DNA of 64,000 nt from Pedobacter terrae (lineage in GTDB: Bacteria; Bacteroidota; Bacteroidia; Sphingobacteriales; Sphingobacteriaceae). The notes under the pieces were generated by a model, which was not told the DNA's origin, made no database searches, and was given only the letters and a program-made list of their open reading frames with translations. Below are positions 33,965 through 42,568 of this stretch, piece by piece; the stretch's first letter is position 1; each line of letters begins with the position of its first letter. The stretch is taken from assembly GCF_900100705.1 (NCBI RefSeq), contig NZ_FNCH01000011.1, forward strand, positions 145,887 to 209,886, in the 5' to 3' direction. Position numbers and translations under genes: made by a program.

Positions 33965-36190
33965 ATGGCAAAATATTATTTACTCTATTTCCTTATTTTA
34001 TGGTCCGGATTTAATAAATCAACGAATCACAATAACGGATTTGAGTCCGTAGACGAAACCAACTCACTTCCTATGGGGTGGTCATTTCAAGCAGCCAATT
34101 ACAATACTATCAAATTAGATTCCATTAGAAAACAGGAGGGGAGATATAGCTTATCTATTGAGAATACCATTGATTTCAATACCCCACAAGAAGTCGGGAA
34201 TTACTTCCAGATTGAGGCAGATGAGACGTCTGGCAACAAAGAAGTTTCAATTGAGTTGAGAGGCTTTATGAAAATGGACGAAGTTGGAACTTATTATGCT
34301 GGATTATGGTTGAAGCTGGAAGGAGAAAATGGGCAATTAGCATATATTGATACAAAGCAGGCAGGCACTCATGATTGGGCCGAATATCGAGTCAAACTCC
34401 CATATACCGAAAAAGTAAAGGGGATAGCTTATGGAGGATTTCTAGATGGGGTTGGAAAAGTCTGGTTCGATAATTTCCAGCTTTTTAAGGATGGAAAGCC
34501 ACTGAAAAACTTAAGGCGCATTCCTCCAAAGAAAGCTCAGGTAGATAATTCGTACCTGCATGGTTCAGGTATAAGCAATGTACAGATAAATGCCAGAAAA
34601 ATTACCAGACTTGCTATTATAGGGCAGGTATGGGGGTTTTTGAAATATCATCACCCATATGCCGGTAGCGGCGATGTGAACTGGGATGGCGAATTATTCA
34701 AAATCTTTGCCTCTACACGTAATTGCAAAAATCTTCGCCAATTAAGTCACTTCCTTGAAGCTTACATAGATTCCCTTCCGAAGGTAAAAAAGTGTGATAA
34801 CTGTAAAATGCCATCTGCTTCCACGGTGTTAATGGCTCCAGATTATGGTGATCTTTTTACAGGGAAAACGCTATCAGCAAGCTTAACAAACAAACTTAGG
34901 TATATCCGGCAAAACAGGTTGGGTGTACAAAATTATTGGGTAAAAAAAGAATCGGGCCTAGGTTATCCGCTATTCATCAACGAAAAAAGCTACGATGAAA
35001 TGTTATTTCCAGATGCAGGATACAGGCTACTCTCGTTATTTCGATATTGGTCTATCATAAATTATTATTCGCCCTACAGAAACATTACAGAAAAACACTG
35101 GAATCAGGTTCTGAAAGATTTCATTCCACAATTTGTCGCTGCCAGGAATGCCGAAGAATATACACTTGCAACATTAAAACTTATAGCGACAATTAAAGAC
35201 ACTCATGCAAACATATTCAATAATTATTCAACCTTAGAATCAATCAAGGGTAAATACCGCGTTCCTTTCAGATCCGATTTTGTCGAAAATAAGCTGATCG
35301 TAAGTGGATACCGTACCGATACTTTAAGTATTCAGGATAAGGTTAAAATAGGGGATATTATTGTCTCAATCAACGGAGAAAGAATTGAAAAGCTTGTCAG
35401 GAAGTATTTACCCATTACACCAGCATCCAATTACGATACTCAATTAAGAGATTTACCATGGAACTATCTGATGAGAAGTAACGATGAAGAAATGTGGTTT
35501 GTGTTTAAGCGAAATGGAAGGCTAATCAAATTAAACATCCCAACGCTCAAGGGCAAATCAAATTATAAAGCGCCCGGAGAAAAACAAAAAGAGGCTTATT
35601 ATTTAATAAACGATCAGATTGGCTATCTGAATGCAGGTAAATACCAAAATTCGGAGTTGCCACAGATAGAAAAAATGTTTGTGAAAACAAAAGGAATAAT
35701 TGTAGATATGAGGGAATATCCGTCTGACTTCATGTCTTACACATTCGCAAGCTACATTAAATCATTCAAAAGTATGTTTTTAAAGCAGTCTACGGTAGAC
35801 TATTCAAATCCAGGTACAGTTGTGTTCACTAATTCAGAATATAACGGACCAGCCAAAAATGGCGAATCATATAAAGGGAAAGTAATTGTGATCGTCAATT
35901 CTGACACGCAGAGCCAGGGAGAGTTTACAACAATGGCCCTCCAAAGCTCACCAAACGTTAGCGTAATCGGAAGCCAGACAGCAGGCGCAGATGGTGAGGT
36001 AACCACTATTGTACTTCCAGGCGGCATTTACACCCGGATATCAAGTAAGGGTGTATTTTACCCGGATAATTCGCCAACTCAAGGTGCCGGAGTGAAAATT
36101 GATTTTATTGTAAAACCAACAATTAAAGGGATAATTGAAAGGAAGGATGAATTATTGGAGAGAGCTGTAGATATTTTAACTAACAGATAG
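33965..36190 (+). CDS. S41 family C-terminal-processing-type peptidase
   Basis: 741 residues. After a weak leader, residues 25-185 form a carbohydrate-binding-like beta-sandwich (Trp-Phe-Asp-Asn-Phe-Gln-Leu at its end); residues about 200-430 are the helical S41 region; about 440-520 a PDZ-like domain (Ile-Gly-Asp-Ile-Ile-Val-Ser-Ile-Asn-Gly); and about 540-730 the protease core with Ser650 in Thr-Gln-Ser650-Gln-Gly-Glu653. The leader lacks a lipobox, so periplasmic secretion is assumed. Substrate unknown. Similar PDZ-S41 proteins are common in this group. Confidence 0.85.
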   Translation: MAKYYLLYFLILWSGFNKSTNHNNGFESVDETNSLPMGWSFQAANYNTIKLDSIRKQEGRYSLSIENTIDFNTPQEVGNYFQIEADETSGNKEVSIELRGFMKMDEVGTYYAGLWLKLEGENGQLAYIDTKQAGTHDWAEYRVKLPYTEKVKGIAYGGFLDGVGKVWFDNFQLFKDGKPLKNLRRIPPKKAQVDNSYLHGSGISNVQINARKITRLAIIGQVWGFLKYHHPYAGSGDVNWDGELFKIFASTRNCKNLRQLSHFLEAYIDSLPKVKKCDNCKMPSASTVLMAPDYGDLFTGKTLSASLTNKLRYIRQNRLGVQNYWVKKESGLGYPLFINEKSYDEMLFPDAGYRLLSLFRYWSIINYYSPYRNITEKHWNQVLKDFIPQFVAARNAEEYTLATLKLIATIKDTHANIFNNYSTLESIKGKYRVPFRSDFVENKLIVSGYRTDTLSIQDKVKIGDIIVSINGERIEKLVRKYLPITPASNYDTQLRDLPWNYLMRSNDEEMWFVFKRNGRLIKLNIPTLKGKSNYKAPGEKQKEAYYLINDQIGYLNAGKYQNSELPQIEKMFVKTKGIIVDMREYPSDFMSYTFASYIKSFKSMFLKQSTVDYSNPGTVVFTNSEYNGPAKNGESYKGKVIVIVNSDTQSQGEFTTMALQSSPNVSVIGSQTAGADGEVTTIVLPGGIYTRISSKGVFYPDNSPTQGAGVKIDFIVKPTIKGIIERKDELLERAVDILTNR

Positions 36191-36330
36191 TTATATGTCC
36201 TCTAACCCATGGTTATTTAAAAAAGAATAATAAAATCTACCTATTCGATGTTTCAAAGAAAGCATTGCCTTCCTTTTGAGGGGCAAAGCTACCTCAGTCA
36301 GAAAACACTTTGGGAAATGATGCGGTGCAC

Positions 36331-36404
36331 ACTGATCTGAATATGATATTTGGGGCCGGTACCTATCGGATCAGGCTAACGCTGTACAGGAAGAAATAAA
36401 AGCG
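36331..36404. repeat. 75-bp HNH-flank repeat, copy B
   Basis: Sequence around GGGGCCGGTACCTATCGGAT also occurs at 39650-39735, 44492-44560 and 47913-47985. Read on the plus strand it ends a frame with Phe-Gly-Ala-Gly-Thr-Tyr-Arg-Ile-Arg-Leu-Thr-Leu-Tyr, so it may be the tail of a lost gene that converged with the HNH gene. Confidence 0.7.
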
Positions 36405-36435
36405 TAAGAAAAGGTCACTATTGTAATTGAAAATT

Positions 36436-36918
36436 ATGAGAAATTTTTTAATGTATTGCTTTTTATCCTTAGGTATGGTTCAGGGAACTAAAGCACAAAT
36501 TGTGGAACAGAATGATTTGTATAAAATAATAAGTAGTAAAATCCATAAAAGCTATAAGAAACCAGATGTTCATAAGGTTATTGTTTTTTCAGTCTTTCTC
36601 ACCACCAACGCTACTGGCATAGTAGATTCGGTTTTCTTTTCTGAAGTTGACAGACCAATAACCCTGGAAGATATAATAGATACAAAAGAAATTAAACAAA
36701 AATATATCGGTGCAAAATTTAAAGTTAAAGACATCAGGAATGGTCTGGTGGTGATGCCAGTTATGATTCGTGTGCTTGGAGACATAAAGGCAACATATTT
36801 AGCTTCATTGGGTATAGACTATGCAAATCTGTTTAATGTGCCAGATAAACAAAGTAAAAGCAAAATTATTCTGTGTAAGCCAACAGTTGTCAGCTTTTCA
36901 ATTATTGATGATTTGTAA
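36436..36918 (+). CDS. secreted protein of unknown function
   Basis: 160 residues with signal peptide (Met-Arg-Asn-Phe-Leu-Met-Tyr, cut near Thr-Lys-Ala-Gln). The body has an alternating pattern (Val-Ile-Val-Phe-Ser-Val-Phe-Leu-Thr-Thr-Asn-Ala-Thr-Gly) resembling TonB-C-like or energy-transducer folds, but the match is weak. ATG 36436 is preferred to the upstream TTG. The gene sits between repeat copy B and HNH fragment B, so it may be cargo inserted there. Confidence 0.6.
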   Translation: MRNFLMYCFLSLGMVQGTKAQIVEQNDLYKIISSKIHKSYKKPDVHKVIVFSVFLTTNATGIVDSVFFSEVDRPITLEDIIDTKEIKQKYIGAKFKVKDIRNGLVVMPVMIRVLGDIKATYLASLGIDYANLFNVPDKQSKSKIILCKPTVVSFSIIDDL

Positions 36919-37004
36919 GCTACAAAAGCTCTTCGTTGCGCTTAATTCATTCGCTGTTAATTATGGAAAAATTAATGCATTGTGTTAGCCATATTACTAT
37001 ATCA

Positions 37005-37151
37005 TCTTTCTCATATATTTAAACCCATTATTGCTCGCAATGGTAAGCAATGGCTGTATATTCTCTAAAAAACCTTCCTCTTAAATCTGTTTCAGGCCAT
37101 TGCTGCGCATCCGCATTGGGGAACAGGCTCAGGTAATCTTCCATTATGGGC
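37005..37151 (-). pseudogene. 3'-end fragment of the HNH gene (copy B)
   Basis: About 147 bp closely matching the last 50 codons of the HNH gene at 48 kb, with an extra base in an A run that breaks the frame. The match stops at the codons for Pro-Ile-Met-Glu-Asp. No start and no HNH residues remain. Confidence 0.8.
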
Positions 37152-37299
37152 TTAACAAAAGATTGTAAAGGGAATTCATAAAGTCATCATAAAAGACTAA
37201 TGATTTAATCTATATATTATTTTTTGATTAACATATTACAAAATATACACTTATGTATATATTTACGTCTGTGTGAAATGTTAACAAATTCTCCTCACT

Positions 37300-38946
37300 A
37301 TGAAAACAAAAAAAAAATTAATTCCTCTCCGAATTAGGATAACGAATGTAAAAACTATTTCGGTCATTCTTCTTTGCCTAATTGCATTAATAATGTCTAG
37401 ATGTGCAAAGGAGAGATTAGTAAGTGATGCAATAATTGGTAAAACCCTCTCGGCAAATTCACCAGACTATCTTAAGAGGCTTAGTGCTATTAAAGATAGC
37501 TTTTATAGTTCAAAATTTGAGCGGAAGCTAATTGCAAATGTTAATCAAAAATACTCTTGGATACCCGATTGGGAACATCCTACTTCACAAGTTGTAAATG
37601 ATACTGTTTCTTATGTGTTCTTCCCTCTAATAGCTAATGTAAAAGAGAATAATGTAACTAAGACAGTAATTGAACTTGGATCTGCACACTATTTGATTGT
37701 AAAAAATGAAAAAGAATTTTACAAGGCATTTTATTATCAGGCTAAAGCACCGAACAATTCCTCAAAGTTAGCCATTGATAATTTCACAGGTAATCTGCTT
37801 TTAACAAACTTTGAAAATGGAAAAAGTTATTTGCTCGATTATGTTGAAGGCAAGGTCAGTCAAAGTTACCAGAAAAGAAAAATGCTTGCCTTAAATAGGG
37901 AGTCTATAACTTTCCCAAATAAAACTTCATATTGGGAATCTATATGTCATACAGAACTAAAATACTGTACATGGGCTTCTGATGGGCCAACTAACTGTAA
38001 TTCAGGTACAGTACATATTATTTATAGTCCTGATTGTAATTGGCCACAGGGGAACTGTGGAAGCAATTATAGCTTGATTGATTCAAGTGAAATAACAGTT
38101 TGTCAAGATCAATGGTTTCCAGATCCACCCACAGACCCGGGTAATGGTGGTGGCGGAGGTGGCGGCAGCGATGGAGATGGAGATTTTAACCCTGTTAACC
38201 TATCTAATACAATAACGATGGATCCTAACACCCGTGCGTGCTTGGAAAGCATAAAAAACTCAATTGTTAGTGCATCACAATTGTCGGTAACAATGGCAAC
38301 TCTTTTAAAGCAAGTGCACAACGATAATACAAAAGCTCAAAATGCTGTTTTGGCTTTAGCTAACAACCCTAACGTATCAATTACCCTAGGTGAAAAGACA
38401 ATACCATACCAAACAAAAACCCTTCCTGATGGGACAACAACAATAAGTGAAACACATGGCCAAACCGATCCTATAACAGGAAATATCAAACTTAACACTC
38501 TTACCCTAAATGAAGCCTCGGATATGGCAATTACAGCATCATTAATCCATGAAATGATGCACGCCTACTTTGTCTGGGGAGCTAATAACCTTACAGGTGA
38601 CGAAGGAATGGCATTTAGCGACCTTAACAGATATCTTTTCGACCAGGAAGACGGCACACCCCACCCTTATAATTACCCAGAACTCGGATTCATGCAGCAT
38701 TGGCAAATGGCTGAAACCTATGTTAATTCTATGGCAAAAATATTAGTGGACATTTCAATTGCCAAAGGATATGGAGCATCCCCCGATACATCCATAGGAA
38801 TGGAGGAGTATTGTCGGGATATATTTTGGGGAAGCCTACAGCAAACCTCCGGGGTAGAACCACCCGACGCCGCAAGATCAAAAGCTAATTCAGAGAGAGA
38901 ATATAAAAACAAAGCCGGCTCAACTGGTAAAAAAGATTGTCTATGA
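37300..38946 (+). CDS. HExxH metallopeptidase-like lipoprotein
   Basis: 548 residues. The leader ends Ile-Met-Ser-Arg-Cys-Ala-Lys, an SPII site. Residues 40-260 are an uncharacterised domain with several Cys; residues 275-295 are a Gly-rich hinge with eight Gly in a row; residues 300-548 hold a His417-Glu418-Met-Met-His421 zinc site in a helix (Leu-Ile-His-Glu-Met-Met-His-Ala), as in SprT-like and related gluzincin-type proteins. Surface-exposed protease activity is plausible. The next gene overlaps its stop. Confidence 0.7.
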   Translation: MKTKKKLIPLRIRITNVKTISVILLCLIALIMSRCAKERLVSDAIIGKTLSANSPDYLKRLSAIKDSFYSSKFERKLIANVNQKYSWIPDWEHPTSQVVNDTVSYVFFPLIANVKENNVTKTVIELGSAHYLIVKNEKEFYKAFYYQAKAPNNSSKLAIDNFTGNLLLTNFENGKSYLLDYVEGKVSQSYQKRKMLALNRESITFPNKTSYWESICHTELKYCTWASDGPTNCNSGTVHIIYSPDCNWPQGNCGSNYSLIDSSEITVCQDQWFPDPPTDPGNGGGGGGGSDGDGDFNPVNLSNTITMDPNTRACLESIKNSIVSASQLSVTMATLLKQVHNDNTKAQNAVLALANNPNVSITLGEKTIPYQTKTLPDGTTTISETHGQTDPITGNIKLNTLTLNEASDMAITASLIHEMMHAYFVWGANNLTGDEGMAFSDLNRYLFDQEDGTPHPYNYPELGFMQHWQMAETYVNSMAKILVDISIAKGYGASPDTSIGMEEYCRDIFWGSLQQTSGVEPPDAARSKANSEREYKNKAGSTGKKDCL

Positions 38947-39473
38947 TGATGAAAAATATAATTTTTAGCGTAGCAATAATGGCAGCCACTTATTGTACAG
39001 CGACGCAAAATAGAGTTGAATTAAACAACGAGAAGATTATTATCACAAAAGTGATTGATATAGTATCTAAAAAAAATGTTCGTCCAAAAAAGGTGCTCAT
39101 CAGTGAGCAACTGTTGTCAGATCTCGATAGATACTTGATTACTCATGAAGGTGAAAAAAATACCGACTCATTAGCTCTACTTATACAAGGGAACTGGAAT
39201 TATTTAAAAGAGAAAAAATCTAAACCTTATTCAACGGCCTGGAAGCAAGTTTCACTTTCAAAAACTGTAGGCGGGAAGACTAATTCCGAGAATGAAGGAA
39301 AAGATGATAACATCCTATTTAGTACAGTTCAGTTCTCGCCTGACGGTACAAAGGCATTTGTAGTATATAACAAAACATATAAAAACATTTCTCAAGCAAC
39401 TGTTTTCTTTTTCTTCGAAAAAAAGAATGAGACTTGGATTCATACAGCACATTTTATTCCGTTTTTCGATTAA
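38943..39473 (+). CDS. secreted partner of the HExxH lipoprotein, unknown function
   Basis: 176 residues from ATG 38943, which overlaps the preceding stop (ATGA). A signal peptide (Ile-Phe-Ser-Val-Ala-Ile-Met-Ala-Ala-Thr) is followed by a domain ending Ala-Phe-Val-Val-Tyr-Asn-Lys-Thr-Tyr and Trp-Ile-His-Thr-Ala-His-Phe-Ile-Pro-Phe. Translational coupling suggests that it works with the peptidase, perhaps as inhibitor or immunity protein, but this is inference. A terminator follows at 39506-39547. Confidence 0.6.
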   Translation: MMMKNIIFSVAIMAATYCTATQNRVELNNEKIIITKVIDIVSKKNVRPKKVLISEQLLSDLDRYLITHEGEKNTDSLALLIQGNWNYLKEKKSKPYSTAWKQVSLSKTVGGKTNSENEGKDDNILFSTVQFSPDGTKAFVVYNKTYKNISQATVFFFFEKKNETWIHTAHFIPFFD

Positions 39474-39505
39474 TATGTAATGAAGCTTATTTAAACTGAT
39501 AATTC

Positions 39506-39547
39506 AATTGCTGCGTTGTTTATGTATAATAAAACAACGTAGCAATT
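39506..39547 (+). terminator. terminator of the two-gene peptidase operon
   Basis: AATTGCTGCGTTGTTT pairs with AAACAACGTAGCAATT (one G-U pair) around a 10-base loop and is followed by CTTAA. It lies 33 bp after the stop at 39473. Confidence 0.65.
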
Positions 39548-39649
39548 CTTAATGGTCAGGCAACATAAGATTTAACCAGGTTAAGGAATCGGCGAGCTAC
39601 AGTTCCTCGATACAGGCGACATTAAAATACCTGATCAGGTTTAAACTGA

Positions 39650-39900
39650 TGCGGTACATGCCGATCTGAATATGATATATGGTGCCTGTTCGTATTAGAT
39701 CAGTTTAACCTGTATTGGAAAAAATAATATTGTGTTTTTAGCCATGTTAAGCTATAAAAAGTTTCTCATATACTCAAAGCCATTATTACTCGCAATGGTA
39801 AGCAGCGGCTGTATAATCTCTAAAAACCTTTCCCGTAAATCCGTTTCAGGCAATTGCTGCGCATCGGCATTCGGAAACAGGCTCAGGTAATCTTCCATTT
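39650..39900 (-). pseudogene. 75-bp flank repeat plus 3'-end fragment of the HNH gene (copy C)
   Basis: 39650-39735 is the diverged flank repeat and 39745-39900 the last 50 codons of the HNH gene (minus strand). The match ends at codons for Met-Glu-Asp, close to where copies B and D also end. No protein can be made. Confidence 0.8.
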
Positions 39901-40035
39901 GGGTTCGTTAGGGTAGTTTTCGCTAATTAGCTGACAGCTGTTGTCGCAAATGATGAAAGTCATTAAATCCATTAGTAACCAAACATTTTATTTTTAATTC
40001 TGTATTCTTGTACTTCTCGAAAATCTAAACTAATC

Positions 40036-40274
40036 ATGAAAATAAGCAACATCACTATTACCAATCTCAAAAGCTTCAGGGACAAGATCAGTATCGACTT
40101 CGACCCTACTTTTAATATTATTGGGCCCAATGCCAGTGGAAAAAGTAACCTTTAGCTATCGTAAATATCACCCTAAGAAATTTTTTCCTCAAAACTTATA
40201 ACTTAGTCCCTAATAGTCTGAATGATCCAAAACCTCGGATGGAGAAAATCTCACCCTTTCAGAATATTAATTAA
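40036..40274 (+). pseudogene. stub of an AAA/SMC-type ATPase gene
   Basis: ATG 40036 opens 39 codons that hold the N-terminal strand of RecF/OLD-type ATPases (Leu-Lys-Ser-Phe-Arg-Asp-Lys) and a Walker A Gly-Pro-Asn-Ala-Ser-Gly-Lys-Ser-Asn-Leu, then TAG. A frameshift continues as Val-Asn-Ile-Thr-Leu-Arg-Asn-Phe-Phe-Leu-Lys and Ile-Ser-Pro-Phe-Gln-Asn to TAA 40274. Such ATPases occur in overcoming-lysogenisation and other defence genes. The remaining 90% is gone. 40275-40434 holds nothing else. Confidence 0.7.
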
Positions 40275-40434
40275 AGCAGCAAAGTTGATTGACTTTCGTT
40301 TATATATCTTTGTCTGGCAATAGAAAAACGAGTTTCGCCATACCATAAAAACTAAAGATTAAGCTGATAGTGAGGATCAGGGAAATAATTATTTAATTGG
40401 TACACGATCCTACAGATATAAATAACATAACTAA

Positions 40435-42402
40435 ATGATAATGATAAAGCGCGCAATATTAATTGGAATAATCATACTAAACACTCTTTTCGCATTTGCA
40501 AGCAAACTTTCCTCTCCAAATGGTATCGTAAGGCTTGAGATCAGGGTGACAGACAGGGTTGAATATGATATCTACAAAAATAATACATTAGTCATGGCAA
40601 ACTGCGGTTTGGGGCTTGACATTAAAGGTGTTGATTTAAAGAACAAGGATTTGCTAAAGTCAGTCAGGTTGTCCCACATTGACAGGCAGATTAATCCCGT
40701 AGTGGCGCTAAAATTCGCTCAGATCCATGATAAGTGTAATGTCTTAACCGTCCAACTAAAGAATGGTTATGCCATTGAATTCCGGGCGTACGATGAAGGG
40801 GCTGCATACCGGATCATTACCAATATCAAAGGCGATCTGAAGGGGAAAATAAAGGTTATAAACGAAAAGGTTACGCTTCCTTTGAAAGAAGAATATGAGC
40901 TTCATCTCCAGCCGGCAAAGGATTTTACATCTAATTATGAAACCAATTATATTCATCCAGCCGCCAAGACATGGAAGCAGACAGCACAGATGTCGACGCT
41001 TCCAGTCCTAATCGATACAAAAAACGGTGTGAAGGTTTTGTTCTCGGAAACCGATGTGATGGACTATCCCTGCATGTTTGTCAAAGGCGATAGCGATAAG
41101 GGCATGGTGTCTGCTTTTTCAGGTGTAGCACTCGAGGAGAAAAAGCAAGGAGACCGCTTTATGCGCATTACAAAAGCTGCAGACTACATTGCAGAAACCG
41201 ATGGCAAGCGAACGTTTCCCTGGCGCTATTTTATCCTTGCCTCCCAGGATAAGGAACTGCTTGAAGCAACCTTGCCTATAAAGCTTGCTCAAAGATCTGC
41301 AATTAAAAATACCGAATGGATTAAGCCCGGGAAGGTAAGCTGGGAATGGTGGAATGCTGCAGCACCTTACGGACCGGATGTCAATTTTAAATCTGGCTTT
41401 AATCTGGAGACTTATAAATACTATATTGACTTTGCTTCAAAGAATGGTGTGCCTTACATCATTATGGACGAAGGTTGGGCAGAAAGTGTTGATGACCCTT
41501 ACACGCCAAATAAGAAGGTTGATCTGCATGCCCTTATAAAATATGGAAAGCAAAAAAATGTCGATATCATCTTGTGGCTAACCTGGCTTAGTGTGGAGCA
41601 GAATATGGGTCTATTCAAAACTTTCTCGCAGTGGGGTATCAAAGGGGTGAAGATTGATTTTATGGATAGAAACGATCAGTGGATGGTCAACTACTATGAG
41701 CGTGTAGCCCAGGAAGCGGCCAGATACAATATGCTGGTAGACTTTCATGGTTCTTTCACACCCAGGGGTTTAGAACAGAAATATCCCAATGTCATTTCCT
41801 ACGAGGGGGTTAGGGGTCTGGAACAAATGGAAGGTTGCCAACCTGACAATAGTATCTTTCTGCCTTTCATCAGAAATGTAGTTGGACCTATGGATTTTAC
41901 GCCAGGAGCGATGATCAATATGCAGCCTGAAGTCTATGGAGGCAAGAGGCCAAATTCAGCAGCGGTCGGTACGCGAACTTATCAGCTGGCTCTTTTTGTA
42001 CTTTTTGAAAGCGGTGTTCAAATGTTATGTGATAATCCTTCCCTATATTACAAAGAACAGGAATGTACTGACTTTATTGCTGGCGTACCGGTTACCTGGG
42101 ATGAAACAAAAGCGCTACAGGCCGAATTAGGTCAGGTGGCGCTCGTAGCTAAGCGAAAAGGCCGTACATGGTATATCGGTGGAATAACCAATGGTACGTC
42201 CAGGAAATTTAATGTAAAAATGGATTTTCTGGATAAGGGCAAAAGTTACCAGATGGTGGCTTTCGAAGATGGTATAAATGCCCCCCGTCAGGCAATGGAT
42301 TACAGAAAGGTTATCTCGCAAACAGATCGTGAGCAGGAAATGGTAATTAACATGAGCCGTAATGGGGGATTTGCTGCTGTGCTTACAGAAATTGACAGAT
42401 AG
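40435..42402 (+). CDS. glycoside hydrolase family 97 enzyme (retaining type)
   Basis: 655 residues: signal peptide, N-terminal beta-sandwich (about 25-280), central TIM barrel (about 290-560) and a C-terminal beta domain, as in SusB-like GH97 proteins. Asp408 in Gly-Val-Lys-Ile-Asp-Phe-Met-Asp aligns with the nucleophile of the retaining, alpha-galactosidase branch, and Ser-Tyr-Glu-Gly-Val-Arg-Gly likely supplies the acid/base Glu. Ca-binding Glu residues are expected in the family. It cleaves non-reducing alpha-glycosidic ends in the periplasm. It lies 166 bp before a second GH97 gene. Confidence 0.9.
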   Translation: MIMIKRAILIGIIILNTLFAFASKLSSPNGIVRLEIRVTDRVEYDIYKNNTLVMANCGLGLDIKGVDLKNKDLLKSVRLSHIDRQINPVVALKFAQIHDKCNVLTVQLKNGYAIEFRAYDEGAAYRIITNIKGDLKGKIKVINEKVTLPLKEEYELHLQPAKDFTSNYETNYIHPAAKTWKQTAQMSTLPVLIDTKNGVKVLFSETDVMDYPCMFVKGDSDKGMVSAFSGVALEEKKQGDRFMRITKAADYIAETDGKRTFPWRYFILASQDKELLEATLPIKLAQRSAIKNTEWIKPGKVSWEWWNAAAPYGPDVNFKSGFNLETYKYYIDFASKNGVPYIIMDEGWAESVDDPYTPNKKVDLHALIKYGKQKNVDIILWLTWLSVEQNMGLFKTFSQWGIKGVKIDFMDRNDQWMVNYYERVAQEAARYNMLVDFHGSFTPRGLEQKYPNVISYEGVRGLEQMEGCQPDNSIFLPFIRNVVGPMDFTPGAMINMQPEVYGGKRPNSAAVGTRTYQLALFVLFESGVQMLCDNPSLYYKEQECTDFIAGVPVTWDETKALQAELGQVALVAKRKGRTWYIGGITNGTSRKFNVKMDFLDKGKSYQMVAFEDGINAPRQAMDYRKVISQTDREQEMVINMSRNGGFAAVLTEIDR

Positions 42403-42568
42403 TAAACTTCAACCTAGAAAATTAAAGATGTTTGGGATATAAAATATGGATTTAAATCTTTTAGATGTAAACTTCAGCCGACTATGTTGCAACGTAAACC
42501 AAGTCTAATGCTCAGGATAACGGGTGGTCCGGCCTATTTCTTCTTATAAAAAATCAAACACTAGCTTC

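Noticed and set aside
38109..38321. Proline-rich minus-strand frame
   Set aside because: The Pro run is simply the antisense of the poly-Gly hinge of the HExxH lipoprotein.
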